Shown here in pieces: positions 1-8,426 of a stretch of 64,000 nucleotides of DNA. A model generated the notes under the pieces. It had not been told where the DNA came from. It ran no database searches and saw only the letters and a program-made list of their open reading frames with translations. Each line of letters starts with the position of its first letter. The first letter of the stretch is position 1. The translations under genes were made by a program, and so were the position numbers. Source of the DNA: Calditerrivibrio nitroreducens DSM 19672 (lineage in GTDB: Bacteria > Chrysiogenota > Deferribacteres > Deferribacterales > Calditerrivibrionaceae); assembly GCF_000183405.1 (NCBI RefSeq), contig NC_014758.1, positions 1,054,001 through 1,118,000 on the forward strand, written 5' to 3'.

Positions 1-1
1 T

Positions 2-493
2 GACATAAAAAAGAAAAAAGTACCCTCTGTTAGTGAAGTTATTCAAGCTAAAAAAGAGAGGATAAAGGATGAAGTTTCAGATATTTTAAGCGATAATATG
101 TCAAATGACTATTTTGAGCTTGCCAATAAACTTCTTGAAGAATATGATCCTGTAAAAATTGTAGCAGCTCTGCTGAAGATGAATTACAAGGATGATTTTG
201 AGGCTGGTAGCTATTCTGAAATTTCTGAAGTTTCAAATGTTGATAGAAAAGGTAAGGCAAGACTATTTATTGCAATGGGAAAGCTTGAAAATATGACACC
301 TAAAAAAATTGTGGACTTTATTGTTGACAAGACTGGTATAAAAGAATCAGATATAAAAGAGGTTAAAGTATTTGATAAATTCTCTTTTATAAGTGTACCT
401 TATGAAGATGCAACCTATATTGTAAACATATTTAAAAAGCAGAACAGGGGGAAGAGACCTCTTGTGGAGATTGCAAAAGAAGCAAAAAAGTGA
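2..493 (+). CDS. DEAD-box RNA helicase, C-terminal fragment (5' end outside window)
   Basis: The reading frame is open from base 2, so the gene begins before the window; the first in-frame ATG at 98 is internal. Only the tail is visible: a charged linker, then from about base 250 a compact domain that begins with ARLFIAMGKLENMTP and ends in NRGKRPLVEIAKEAKK. This matches the DbpA/CsdA-type RRM-like RNA-binding domain found at the C-terminus of DeaD/CsdA/DbpA helicases, which unwind structured RNA in ribosome assembly and mRNA turnover. The helicase core itself is not visible, so the assignment rests on the C-terminal domain alone. The stop at 491-493 is followed 21 nt later by the next gene on the same strand. 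Confidence 0.72.
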   Translation, partial: DIKKKKVPSVSEVIQAKKERIKDEVSDILSDNMSNDYFELANKLLEEYDPVKIVAALLKMNYKDDFEAGSYSEISEVSNVDRKGKARLFIAMGKLENMTPKKIVDFIVDKTGIKESDIKEVKVFDKFSFISVPYEDATYIVNIFKKQNRGKRPLVEIAKEAKK

Positions 494-497
494 AGTG

Positions 498-516
498 ATA
501 GTTTAATTTAAACTAT
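498..516 (+). promoter_or_regulatory. 19-bp perfect palindrome overlapping the start codon of the next gene
   Basis: ATAGTTTAATTTAAACTAT is a perfect inverted repeat centred on base 507. It includes the first two bases of the ATG at 515. In RNA it can fold into an 8-bp stem with a 3-nt loop, and no Shine-Dalgarno sequence lies between it and the start. It could be a repressor operator or a hairpin that limits initiation. The palindrome is seen directly; its function is inferred. Confidence 0.45.
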
Positions 517-1195
517 GAAGTTTAAAATAATATTACTCTTTTTAATCATTGCTATATCTTTACCTGCTGAGGTGATCACTTTTATACCTTCAGATAGAAA
601 AGTGGTCTTTCTCACTTTTGATGCCTGTGAGACCAAAACACCTTCATATTTCGATAAAAAGATACTCGATTTTCTGATCAAAAATAAAATACCTGCTACA
701 TTTTTCATAAGTGGTAAATTTGCAAACAGAAATAGATCAGCATTATCAGAGATATCAAAATACGATTTTTTTTCAATCCAGAATCACTCTTATGATCACA
801 ATCTCCACATGGAAACAATGACAGATGGTGATATTGAGATGGATCTGAATAAAACGTCTAAATTGATTGCGGAGATAACCGGGAAGAAACCCAACCTCTT
901 TAGGTTTCCTGGTGGAAACTATGACAATAGAAGTTTAAAATTAGTGGAAGATTTGGGGTATAAGGTGGTTCACTGGAGTTTTGAGTCTGGAGATCCTGAT
1001 AAAAAAATGACTAATGATCTAATTTTTGAAAAGGTAAAAAAGAATGTAAAAAGTGGGTCTATTATGATTTTTCATATAAATGGAAGAGGCTGGCATACTT
1101 CAGAGGCGTTACCAAGGATAATAAACTATTTAAATAGTGAAGGATACCATCTGGAATTGTTAGAAAATTTTTTAAAAAATGAAAAATTCAATTGA
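515..1195 (+). CDS. Secreted polysaccharide deacetylase-like protein (NodB fold) with an altered metal motif
   Basis: 226 residues. The N-terminus (MKFKIILLFLIIAISLPAEV) looks like a signal peptide, so the protein probably acts in the periplasm or is exported. NodB-family deacetylases remove acetyl groups from peptidoglycan or other glycans. Visible motifs are VVFLTFDAC (motif 1), NHSYDHNLH (motif 2, the two metal-binding histidines), RFPGGNYD (motif 3), VHWSFESGDP (motif 4) and SIMIFHINGRG (motif 5). Motif 1 is normally TFDDG: the first Asp, the usual base, is kept, but the metal-binding second Asp is Ala. Activity is therefore uncertain. No Shine-Dalgarno sequence precedes the ATG, which sits in a palindrome. 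It may be cotranscribed with the upstream helicase gene. Confidence 0.75.
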   Translation: MKFKIILLFLIIAISLPAEVITFIPSDRKVVFLTFDACETKTPSYFDKKILDFLIKNKIPATFFISGKFANRNRSALSEISKYDFFSIQNHSYDHNLHMETMTDGDIEMDLNKTSKLIAEITGKKPNLFRFPGGNYDNRSLKLVEDLGYKVVHWSFESGDPDKKMTNDLIFEKVKKNVKSGSIMIFHINGRGWHTSEALPRIINYLNSEGYHLELLENFLKNEKFN

Positions 1196-1220
1196 AGTTT
1201 TTGAAAATACATTTTATAAT
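1192..1220 (+). promoter_or_regulatory. Sigma-70-type promoter for the SWIM protein gene
   Basis: TTGAAG at 1192-1197 and TATAAT at 1215-1220 are separated by 17 bp. The predicted transcript start lies about 25 nt before the Shine-Dalgarno sequence AGGAGG of the gene at 1255. The -35 box overlaps the stop region of the upstream gene. Confidence 0.6.
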
Positions 1221-1254
1221 GAAATAAATCAATAATACAAAGGAGGAAAAGCCG

Positions 1255-1800
1255 ATGCAGCTATTTAAATTATCCGAAGATCAACTTAGAAATAGCGCTA
1301 CAACTTTGATTATTCAAAGAGCTGAGAATTATATAGGCAAATTTAACAACTGTAAGATAGAAGGTCCAGTTTTAAAAGGTACAATTAAAGGTAACCACGG
1401 CATATATAACGTTGAGTTAAAAATAGATACAGATCCTATTCAGTATAAGTGCGATTGCGATACCGCAAAAACTTCATTCTGTAAACATGCTGCAGCTCTT
1501 GGCCTTACATATATATATACCCCATGGGTTTTTGAATTAGATCATATCCCGGATAGGACAAAAATATCATCTTTTGAAGAGCTTCAATACTATGTTAAAA
1601 CAGTGAAATTGAAAGATTTGTTAGAAGATTTGAGAGGTTGTTGTATTACCGTAGCCCAACTGTCAGAGTTGCTCGGTATCTCCGCACAGCAGCTTCTGGC
1701 AATTGTTAAAGATGATCAAAGTAATAAACACCATATACTTACCGATCCAATAAAGCTTTCGTGTATGTATCTATTGGAGAAAAGATTGCAATTTAAATAA
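1255..1800 (+). CDS. SWIM zinc-finger domain protein
   Basis: 181 residues, preceded by a strong AGGAGG. Residues about 50-85 carry a CxC...CxH pattern (CDCDTAKTSFCKHAAAL), the signature of the SWIM zinc finger, a small nucleic-acid or protein-binding module. The first half of such proteins usually presents this finger. The second half here (about 100-181) is helical with LAQLSELLGIS-like character and may be a helix-turn-helix, but I do not recognise it. No helicase or kinase domain accompanies the finger. The gene has its own promoter and a terminator directly after the stop, so it appears to be monocistronic. Its specific role is unknown. Confidence 0.7.
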   Translation: MQLFKLSEDQLRNSATTLIIQRAENYIGKFNNCKIEGPVLKGTIKGNHGIYNVELKIDTDPIQYKCDCDTAKTSFCKHAAALGLTYIYTPWVFELDHIPDRTKISSFEELQYYVKTVKLKDLLEDLRGCCITVAQLSELLGISAQQLLAIVKDDQSNKHHILTDPIKLSCMYLLEKRLQFK

Positions 1801-1805
1801 TATAT

Positions 1806-1833
1806 AAAGCGGGTATAAAAACCCGCTTTTTTT
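1806..1833 (+). terminator. Intrinsic terminator after the SWIM gene
   Basis: AAAGCGGGT pairs with ACCCGCTTT around a 6-nt loop, followed by a T run. It begins 6 nt after the SWIM stop codon and ends about 35 nt before the carB ribosome binding site. Confidence 0.88.
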
Positions 1834-1867
1834 CTGTGTTTTGCCTTTTATAAAATTAGTATCAAAT

Positions 1868-1872
1868 GGAGG
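1868..1872 (+). promoter_or_regulatory. Ribosome binding site that fixes the carB start
   Basis: GGAGG lies 5 nt before GTG 1878. It overlaps the upstream in-frame ATG at 1866, which therefore cannot be the start: the ATG has no binding site of its own and would be inside this one. Confidence 0.85.
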
Positions 1873-1877
1873 AAAGT

Positions 1878-4800
1878 GTGCCCAAAAGAACAGATATCGA
1901 CAAAATAATGATAATCGGATCAGGGCCGATTGTAATAGGTCAGGCATGTGAATTTGATTATTCTGGTACTCAGGCTCTAAAAGCTTTAAAAGAAGAAGGT
2001 TATAAAGTGGTTTTGATAAATTCAAACCCAGCTACAATAATGACCGACCCTGAATTTGCCGATGCAACTTATATAGAGCCACTAACGGTGGAATGTGCCG
2101 AAAAGATTATTGAAAAAGAAAGACCTGATGCTATCTTACCAACTGTTGGTGGTCAAACAGCTCTTAATCTGGCACTGGATCTTCATAAACATGGTGTTCT
2201 CGATAGATACAACGTGGAGCTGATAGGGGCTAAAGTTGATGCCATCAAAAAAGCAGAGGATAGAGAGCTTTTTAAAGCAGCTATGTATAAGATTGGCCTT
2301 GAGATGCCTAAAAGCGCCTATGTGAAATCGTTTGAAGAGGGGATGGATGCAATTGTTAATATCGGTTTTCCGGCTATCATCAGGCCATCTTTTACGTTGG
2401 GTGGTACAGGTGGTAATGTGGCCTACAATATGGAGGAATATAAACGTTACCTTGAATGGGGCCTTGAGGCATCACCTGTAGGAGAAGTTCTTGTGGAGGA
2501 ATCGATTTTAGGATGGAAAGAATATGAATTGGAAGTAATGAGGGATCTTAAAGACAATGTTGTTATAATATGTTCCATAGAAAATTTCGACCCTATGGGT
2601 GTGCATACAGGAGACAGTATTACCGTTGCTCCAGCCCAAACCCTTACAGACAAAGAGTATCAGTATATGAGGGATGCTGCCATAAAAATAATGCGGGAAA
2701 TAGGTGTGGATACTGGTGGTTCGAATGTGCAATTTGCCACAGATCCTAAGACTGGTAGGCAGGTTGTGATTGAGATGAATCCAAGGGTTTCAAGAAGCTC
2801 TGCACTTGCTTCGAAGGCAACAGGATTTCCTATTGCAAAAATTGCAGCAAAATTAGCAGTTGGTTATACCCTTGATGAAATCCCAAACGATATCACAAAG
2901 AAAACTCCAGCATCTTTCGAGCCTACAATAGATTATTGTGTGGTAAAATTCCCACGATTTACTTTTGAAAAATTTCCAGGGACCGATGATACCTTGACTA
3001 CCCAGATGAAATCAGTGGGTGAAGTCATGGCTATAGGTAGGACATTCAAAGAATCTCTACAAAAGGCTATAAATTCTCTTGAAATTGGTAAAACTGGTTT
3101 TGATGAGATATTTGATAAAAATGACTACGATAAACCGGAAGTTATTGATGAAATAATTTCGTATCTGAAAAGACCCACGGATAAAAGGATGTGGTATATC
3201 GGTGAAGCTTTTAGGGCAGGAATGAGTATTGATGAGATTTATAACTATTCATGCATAGATAGGTGGTTTTTAAACAATATTAAGCAGATTATAGATATGG
3301 AAGAGGAGATAAAGAGAAAAAAAATAGATACGCTGACACCTGAAGAGTTGCGTAAATACAAAGAATATGGCTTTTCTGATAAGAGACTTGCAAAGCTAAT
3401 GAATTGTACTGAGGATGATATTGCTTTTAAAAGAAGAAGCTTGGATGTTATTCCGGTGTATAAAAGAGTCGATACATGTGCTGCAGAGTTTGAGTCGTTT
3501 ACCCCATATCTTTATTCTACTTATGAAAAAGAGTGTGAGGCTGGCGTTACAGAAAGAAAAAAAGTTGTTATTCTGGGGGGTGGTCCAAACAGAATAGGGC
3601 AGGGTATAGAGTTTGACTATTGCTGTGTGCATGCCTGTTATGCTCTATCAGAAATAGGATATGAAACGATTATGATAAATTGTAACCCTGAAACTGTTTC
3701 CACCGACTATGATACGTCAGATAGACTTTATTTCGAGCCCTTAACTAAGGAGCATGTATTAAATATAATAGATAAGGAAAAACCTGTTGGTGTCATAGTG
3801 CAATTTGGGGGCCAAACCCCTTTAAAACTCTCAGTTCCACTTGAAAAAGCAGGAGTCAGGATTCTTGGTACCTCACCAGATAGTATTGATATTGCCGAAG
3901 ATAGAGAAAGGTTTAAAAAGTTGGTGGAAAAATTGGGTATTTTGCAGCCTAATAATGGAATAGCCAGAAATCCTGAAGAGGCTTTTAAAATTGCAGAAGA
4001 GATCGGTTATCCAGTGGTTGTACGTCCATCTTACGTTTTGGGTGGAAGGGCAATGGAGATAGTATATGATAGCGAAGCTTTGGCCAACTATATGAAATTT
4101 GCGGTGGAAGCAAGTGAAAAACACCCGGTATTGATAGATAAATTTCTGGATAATGCTATTGAATTGGATGTTGATGCCATTTCAGATGGTGAAACTGTTG
4201 TGGTGGCTGGTATAATGCAGCACATTGAAGAAGCGGGTATCCATTCAGGTGACTCAGCTTGTTCGATACCACCAAGAACTATTTCTGAAGATATTAAGAT
4301 AAAAGTTATCAAAATTACCAAACAGTTAGCTTATGAACTTAAAGTATTGGGTTTAATGAATATTCAATTTGCTATAAAGGATAATGATATTTATATTCTT
4401 GAGGTTAATCCAAGGGCATCTAGGACTGTTCCTTTTGTAAGTAAAACAATAGGTGTACCCCTTGCAAAACTTGCAGCTAAGGTTATGGTGGGGCAAAAGC
4501 TCAAAGATTTAGGATTCACCAATGAGGTTGATATACCATTTTTTACCGTCAAAGAGGCTGTTTTCCCATTTGTGAAGTTTCCTGGTACAGATCCTATTCT
4601 TGGGCCAGAAATGAAATCAACCGGTGAGGTTATGGGGATAGATGTTACTTTTGGTAAGGCATATTACAAAGCACAGATGGCTGCAGGTAATAAACTTCCA
4701 AAATCCGGAAAGGTATTTATAAGTGTAAAAGATTCAGTTAAAAAAGATATAATTCCAATTGCAAAAGAATTTGATCGTCTTGGATTTAATATTGTTGCTA

Positions 4801-5111
4801 CAGCTGGGACCTATAATCTTTTAAAAGAGAATGGTATAAATGTTGAGTTTGTGAAAAAGGTTCAGGACGGTAGACCAAATATTGTAGATCTAATAAAAAA
4901 TAGGGAGATTAAATTTGTTATAAACATACCACATGGGAAAAAATCCAGATTGGATTCCACTTCCATTAGAAGAGCGATATTAAGTTACAACGTTCCTTAT
5001 GTTACTACAATTGAAGCTGCGGAAGCATCCATATTAGGTATCAAAGATTATTTTAATGAAAATTTAAATGTGACATCATTACAGAATTATTATAATCATT
5101 TAAGAAGGTAG
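1878..5111 (+). CDS. carB: Carbamoyl phosphate synthase large subunit
   Basis: 1077 residues from GTG 1878 ([17 protein letters not shown]), the canonical CarB N-terminus and length. It makes carbamoyl phosphate from glutamine-derived ammonia, bicarbonate and 2 ATP for pyrimidines and arginine. Two homologous ATP-grasp halves are evident: an N-terminal carboxyphosphate half ([30 protein letters not shown]) and a C-terminal carbamate-kinase half ([32 protein letters not shown]). An MGS-like allosteric domain follows (about 935-1077, [21 protein letters not shown]). The small subunit carA is not in the window. It leads a carB-pyrK-pyrD operon: pyrK follows after 3 nt. Confidence 0.98.
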   Translation: MPKRTDIDKIMIIGSGPIVIGQACEFDYSGTQALKALKEEGYKVVLINSNPATIMTDPEFADATYIEPLTVECAEKIIEKERPDAILPTVGGQTALNLALDLHKHGVLDRYNVELIGAKVDAIKKAEDRELFKAAMYKIGLEMPKSAYVKSFEEGMDAIVNIGFPAIIRPSFTLGGTGGNVAYNMEEYKRYLEWGLEASPVGEVLVEESILGWKEYELEVMRDLKDNVVIICSIENFDPMGVHTGDSITVAPAQTLTDKEYQYMRDAAIKIMREIGVDTGGSNVQFATDPKTGRQVVIEMNPRVSRSSALASKATGFPIAKIAAKLAVGYTLDEIPNDITKKTPASFEPTIDYCVVKFPRFTFEKFPGTDDTLTTQMKSVGEVMAIGRTFKESLQKAINSLEIGKTGFDEIFDKNDYDKPEVIDEIISYLKRPTDKRMWYIGEAFRAGMSIDEIYNYSCIDRWFLNNIKQIIDMEEEIKRKKIDTLTPEELRKYKEYGFSDKRLAKLMNCTEDDIAFKRRSLDVIPVYKRVDTCAAEFESFTPYLYSTYEKECEAGVTERKKVVILGGGPNRIGQGIEFDYCCVHACYALSEIGYETIMINCNPETVSTDYDTSDRLYFEPLTKEHVLNIIDKEKPVGVIVQFGGQTPLKLSVPLEKAGVRILGTSPDSIDIAEDRERFKKLVEKLGILQPNNGIARNPEEAFKIAEEIGYPVVVRPSYVLGGRAMEIVYDSEALANYMKFAVEASEKHPVLIDKFLDNAIELDVDAISDGETVVVAGIMQHIEEAGIHSGDSACSIPPRTISEDIKIKVIKITKQLAYELKVLGLMNIQFAIKDNDIYILEVNPRASRTVPFVSKTIGVPLAKLAAKVMVGQKLKDLGFTNEVDIPFFTVKEAVFPFVKFPGTDPILGPEMKSTGEVMGIDVTFGKAYYKAQMAAGNKLPKSGKVFISVKDSVKKDIIPIAKEFDRLGFNIVATAGTYNLLKENGINVEFVKKVQDGRPNIVDLIKNREIKFVINIPHGKKSRLDSTSIRRAILSYNVPYVTTIEAAEASILGIKDYFNENLNVTSLQNYYNHLRR

Positions 5112-5114
5112 CAT

Positions 5115-5909
5115 ATGATTGGAACCGTAGTTGAAAATATAAAGTTAAATGATAAATATTATTATATGATAATAAATAATAAAGAGTTTGTTGAAAAGGC
5201 TAAAGTAGGGCAGTTTTTGATGGTGCAGTCGAAAGAATATGACTATATTAATGATCCCATATTGAGAAGACCTTTTGGAATATGTGATGTAGATTACGAT
5301 TCAGGGGATTTTAGTATTTTATATATGATTGTTGGTAAAGGAACAATGCTACTTTCTACATTCAAAAAAGGTTCGAAAATTGAGTTTTCTCCACCTCTGG
5401 GCAATAGTTTTACAATTCAAAGCAAAAAAAATGTTGCACTTGTGGGTGGTGGGATAGGTATTGCACCGTTGTATTTTCTTGCTAAGACATTAAAAGATAA
5501 TAACTGCAAAATAACCCTTTACTTTGGTGGGCAATCAGAAATCGACATTGTTTTTCTTGATAAATTTGAAAAGGTTGTGGATGAAATTGTTGTAACCACC
5601 AATGATGGATCTAAAGGTATGAAAGGTCTTGTCACAGATCCGTTTATAAAAAATATAGATCATTATGATTATGTATATACTTGTGGGCCTAAAAAGATGT
5701 TAGAAGCAGTATCAAGGATATGTATAGACTCAGGTAGGGCTGTGGAAGTATCTCTTGATGAAAGAATGGCTTGTGGTCTTGGTGCCTGTCTTGGATGTAT
5801 AGTATATGTAAAGGATGATGATGGGAATGAGATCCAAAAAAGATGTTGTGTGGAAGGACCGATATTTGATGGTTCAAAAGTAATTTGGGAATCAGTTTGT
5901 AGAGGTTGA
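5115..5909 (+). CDS. pyrK: Dihydroorotate dehydrogenase electron transfer subunit
   Basis: 264 residues. PyrK is the FAD and [2Fe-2S] subunit that lets class 1B dihydroorotate dehydrogenase pass electrons to NAD+. Visible are the FAD-binding RRPFGICD segment near residue 53, the NAD-binding VGGGIGIAPLYFLAK loop near 112, and the C-terminal cluster ligands C220, C225, C228 and a Cys of the RCC pair at 244-245. It lies 3 nt after carB and 1 nt before pyrD, which confirms the pairing. The name rests on both motif and context, since related ferredoxin reductases share the fold. Confidence 0.95.
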   Translation: MIGTVVENIKLNDKYYYMIINNKEFVEKAKVGQFLMVQSKEYDYINDPILRRPFGICDVDYDSGDFSILYMIVGKGTMLLSTFKKGSKIEFSPPLGNSFTIQSKKNVALVGGGIGIAPLYFLAKTLKDNNCKITLYFGGQSEIDIVFLDKFEKVVDEIVVTTNDGSKGMKGLVTDPFIKNIDHYDYVYTCGPKKMLEAVSRICIDSGRAVEVSLDERMACGLGACLGCIVYVKDDDGNEIQKRCCVEGPIFDGSKVIWESVCRG

Positions 5910-5910
5910 T

Positions 5911-6825
5911 ATGAGTGAAAGTTTAAAGATAAATTTGTGTGGAGTGGAATTTAAAAATCCAATCATTACTGCAAGTGGCACATTTGGTTATGGCCTTGAA
6001 TACGCCAACCATATTGATTTGAACAAGTTGGGTGGAATATCTGTAAAAGGGATATCTCTAAAAGAGGTCAAAGGTAATCCTATGCCGAGGATTATGGAAA
6101 CTTCGGCAGGTATGTTGAATGCTATTGGTCTTCAAAATGTTGGTGTTGAGAGGTTTATTAAAGAAAAATTACCTGCATTAAGAAAGTATGATACAAAAAT
6201 AATTGTGAATTTCTGGGGGAAGATGCTTGAGGAGTATATTGAAGTGGCCAGGGTATTGGATGAGGAAGATGTTGATATGCTTGAGATGAACATCTCATGC
6301 CCCAATATAAAAGAGGGTGGTATAGCTTTTGGTACTGATCCTAAAATGACATATGAAGTAGTTTATAATTGCAAAAAAGTAATGAAGAATAAACCGCTTG
6401 TAGTAAAACTTTCCCCAAATGTTACAAACATAAAAGTATTCGGTAAAGTTGCGGAAGAGGCTGGGGCCGATGCAATCTCCGCCATCAATACATTGCTTGG
6501 CATGGCAATCAATATTAACACAAGAAAGCCATTTTTATCTAATATAACGGGAGGTTTGAGTGGCCCTGCCATAAAACCTGTAGCCATCAGAATGGTTTAT
6601 GAGTTGTACAAAACTATAAAGATACCTATAATAGGAATAGGTGGTATAATGAGTTATAGAGATGTGATCGAGTTTTATTTAGCTGGTGCATCTGCAGTGC
6701 AGGTTGGTACGGCAAATTTTGTCGATCCTGAGATACCTATAAAAATAATTGATGAACTGAATAATTACTTAAAATGTAACAATATTAGAAATATATCAGA
6801 ATTAACTGGAAAGGTTGAGATTTAA
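5911..6825 (+). CDS. pyrD: Dihydroorotate dehydrogenase, class 1B catalytic subunit
   Basis: 304 residues, an FMN-dependent TIM barrel oxidising dihydroorotate to orotate. The class 1 hallmark is the catalytic cysteine C130 in EMNISCPN, whereas class 2 enzymes have serine. FMN-binding segments include GTFGYG near the N-terminus, and GGLSGPAIKP and GIGGIMSY in the C-terminal half. Immediate linkage to pyrK supports the NAD-linked 1B type. An odd detail is VNFWGK at about residues 101-106, where many family members have a small-residue AxIxGS-type strand end. It is the last gene of the operon; no clear hairpin terminator follows. Confidence 0.97.
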   Translation: MSESLKINLCGVEFKNPIITASGTFGYGLEYANHIDLNKLGGISVKGISLKEVKGNPMPRIMETSAGMLNAIGLQNVGVERFIKEKLPALRKYDTKIIVNFWGKMLEEYIEVARVLDEEDVDMLEMNISCPNIKEGGIAFGTDPKMTYEVVYNCKKVMKNKPLVVKLSPNVTNIKVFGKVAEEAGADAISAINTLLGMAININTRKPFLSNITGGLSGPAIKPVAIRMVYELYKTIKIPIIGIGGIMSYRDVIEFYLAGASAVQVGTANFVDPEIPIKIIDELNNYLKCNNIRNISELTGKVEI

Positions 6826-7170
6826 GACAATCGCATAATATATTTTTTAGTACATCAAAAAATTAATTGTTGTCAGATTAATTTTATATCAAACAGACAT
6901 TATAATAAACGCCTGCCAGTTTGAGGGGTAAAATCCCAAAGGATCATATTATGATAAACGTCCGATAAGATATATTATGTTAAATTATGAGTTGGTTTAT
7001 TATGTATATGAATTGTGAAGCTCAAAGGATCATTTGTATTTTTAGAGATCTTTAGTCATACTCAGGCAGACTTTTTTATATATAATTTCATTAAAAACAT
7101 TAGATTATAATAAATTTCAAAGTATTGATGAATAGATAAGAATATTTACGATTCAACGACAATAATTCTA
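6826..7170. other. 345-bp convergent intergenic region with short repeats, no gene recognised
   Basis: It lies between converging pyrD and the OmpA-like gene. It holds two imperfect direct repeats: ATTATRATAAACGYC at 6899-6913 and 6948-6962, and CAAAGGATCAT at 6937-6947 and 7023-7033. I see no good open frame, no tRNA and no U-tract hairpin. The stretch AGAGATCTTTAGTCATACTC near 7044 resembles dispersed intergenic palindromic relics in other bacteria, but this is only a resemblance. Confidence 0.4.
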
Positions 7171-7776
7171 TTATTTCACTACAACCTCAACCCTTCTATT
7201 TTTAGGTTCTGGCGTTTCATCGGGCATTGGTATCAAGGGATTATCTTCCCCTAATGAAGACAATTCAATCTCCATACCTGTATCTACACCTTGAGACGTT
7301 AAAATATTTTTTACCGATTCAGCTCTTTTTAAACCGAGCAGATAATTTGCTTCCTTTTCACCAACACTATCTGTGTGACCAATAATTTCTAACTCAGGAT
7401 TTTCTCTATTTTTTATTTCATTAATTATTTCTTTTGTCATATTAATACTTTCCTCAGTTAATTGATCGCTTCCGGTTTCAAAATAGAGAATAAATGTCTT
7501 AGGTCTTTTTGCTTCTGCTTGTAATAACTTACCATAACGTTTTTCTAATTCTTTTTCATCTATTTTTGTTGGATCAGAAATTTTATTGTCTTTAATTTCA
7601 ATTAAGTATTTCACTTTATCAATTACTTTTTCTGTTGTCTCATTTTTTACTAGAATTTTTCCGACTTTACCATCATCATCCGCCAAAAGACAAACTTTGT
7701 CAGATTTATCTTCTTTTATAGAGCCTAATGCTATAACAATAGCTGTGCTGATTACAAATAATCCAAGAGGTGTCAT
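7171..7776 (-). CDS. OmpA/MotB C-terminal domain protein with N-terminal membrane segment
   Basis: 201 residues. An N-terminal hydrophobic helix (LGLFVISTAIVIALG, about 4-18) probably anchors it in the inner membrane. Residues about 100-201 form an OmpA-like peptidoglycan-binding domain, seen as IIGHTDSVGEKEANYLLGL and the closing NRRVEVVVK. The domain binds diaminopimelate in peptidoglycan. The ATG overlaps the upstream stop (ATGA), and a strong GGAGGTG lies 6 nt before it, so it is translationally coupled to the FecR-like protein. The pair may form an envelope sensing or scaffold module. The specific role is not known to me. Confidence 0.85.
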   Translation of the reverse strand: MTPLGLFVISTAIVIALGSIKEDKSDKVCLLADDDGKVGKILVKNETTEKVIDKVKYLIEIKDNKISDPTKIDEKELEKRYGKLLQAEAKRPKTFILYFETGSDQLTEESINMTKEIINEIKNRENPELEIIGHTDSVGEKEANYLLGLKRAESVKNILTSQGVDTGMEIELSSLGEDNPLIPMPDETPEPKNRRVEVVVK

Positions 7777-8210
7777 TTATTCACCTCCATAACAAATTTA
7801 GTGCCTTTTACACCAATGATAGCTGAAGGTGTTTTGATATTTACGTTATTTGAAGCTATCTTTGGTATTTTACCTGAATTAAAAAGTATTTTTCCAGTTT
7901 TTACTTCCCCTTTAAGTTCATAATTTGATTTTTTGGGGTTATAATTATAGGCTACTATAATGTAAGTAGTATTTTCATCCAGAGATATCATAGTATTATC
8001 TTTGAATAATATACTACAATCTGAATTTCTACTTGTAACTATCTCATCTTTAACCTGTAATTTTGTTCCTAATTTGGCAGTGATACTACTACCATTTCTG
8101 ATAATTGAGACTGTTCCTTTTAGAGACTTTATTTTGCCGATCGATTCTACTTCAGCAAAAAGGTTATTTAATGTAAATAAGAAGAGTACAATTATTAAAG
8201 ATAGTCTCAT
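7773..8210 (-). CDS. FecR-domain periplasmic protein
   Basis: 145 residues from ATG 8208-8210, preceded by AAAGGAG. Residues 1-20 are a signal peptide (MRLSLIIVLFLFTLNNLFAE). The rest resembles the FecR/PF04773 domain: GTVSIIRNGSSI, then GTKLQVKDEIVTSRNSDCSI, then DNTMISLDENTTYII, and a C-terminal TPSAIIGVKGTKFVM. Such domains occur in periplasmic signalling and scaffolding proteins. The frame stays open upstream to 8345, but that extension (RGVAQPGSVHP...) is translation of the tRNA-Pro gene and is not real. The ATG lies only 19 nt from the tRNA 3' end, so the message may be released by tRNA processing. It overlaps the OmpA-like gene by 4 nt. Confidence 0.83.
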   Translation of the reverse strand: MRLSLIIVLFLFTLNNLFAEVESIGKIKSLKGTVSIIRNGSSITAKLGTKLQVKDEIVTSRNSDCSILFKDNTMISLDENTTYIIVAYNYNPKKSNYELKGEVKTGKILFNSGKIPKIASNNVNIKTPSAIIGVKGTKFVMEVNK

Positions 8211-8229
8211 AAATGAACTCCTTTCAAAA

Positions 8230-8303
8230 TCGGGGCGACTGGATTTGAACCAGCGACCACACCCACCCCAAGGGTGTACGCTACCAGGCTGCGCCACGCC
8301 CCG
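8230..8303 (-). tRNA. tRNA-Pro (anticodon GGG)
   Basis: A 74-nt cloverleaf. The acceptor CGGGGCG pairs with CGCCCCG and the discriminator is A. The anticodon stem CACCC/GGGTG encloses the loop TTGGGGT with anticodon GGG, which reads CCC and CCU. The T arm contains GGTTCAAATCC. The 3' CCA is not encoded. Confidence 0.96.
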
Positions 8304-8313
8304 ATATTTAAAA

Positions 8314-8342
8314 TATATATAACAATTTTCAGAAATTATCAA
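8314..8342 (-). promoter_or_regulatory. Promoter of the tRNA-Pro / FecR-like / OmpA-like unit
   Basis: On the minus strand TTGATA (8342-8337) and TATATA (8319-8314) are separated by 17 bp. The tRNA 5' end lies about 10 nt downstream of the -10 box. Confidence 0.55.
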
Positions 8343-8383
8343 CATAAAAATGGTTTAAGTTTTTGTGTCTTAGTAATGTAGAG

Positions 8384-8419
8384 ATGGAGGCAGAGGTATA
8401 TCTTCACCACTGCCTCCAT
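8384..8419 (-). terminator. Strong hairpin after the FlgT-like gene
   Basis: ATGGAGGCAG and CTGCCTCCAT form a perfect 10-bp stem, extended by GGT/ACC after one mismatch. It starts 8 nt past the stop of the gene at 8427-9533. No U tract follows on the minus strand, so it may be a Rho-assisted or mRNA-stabilising structure rather than a canonical intrinsic terminator. Confidence 0.5.
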
Positions 8420-8426
8420 GATTTAT

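Noticed and set aside
1866-1877. ATG 1866 as the carB start
   Set aside because: It lies inside the GGAGG site that serves GTG 1878, and the extra residues do not match CarB N-termini.
6899-6962. Riboswitch in the pyrD downstream gap
   Set aside because: No riboswitch consensus that I know fits, and the region lies at the 3' ends of two converging genes.
7023-7072. Insertion element or REP-type repeat at 7.0 kb
   Set aside because: Only short, diverged modules are visible, with no transposase and no clear terminal repeats.
8211-8345. N-terminal extension of the FecR-like frame (RGVAQPGSVHP type sequence)
   Set aside because: It is the translation of the tRNA-Pro gene at 8230-8303. The ATG at 8210 has a good ribosome site and a signal peptide follows.
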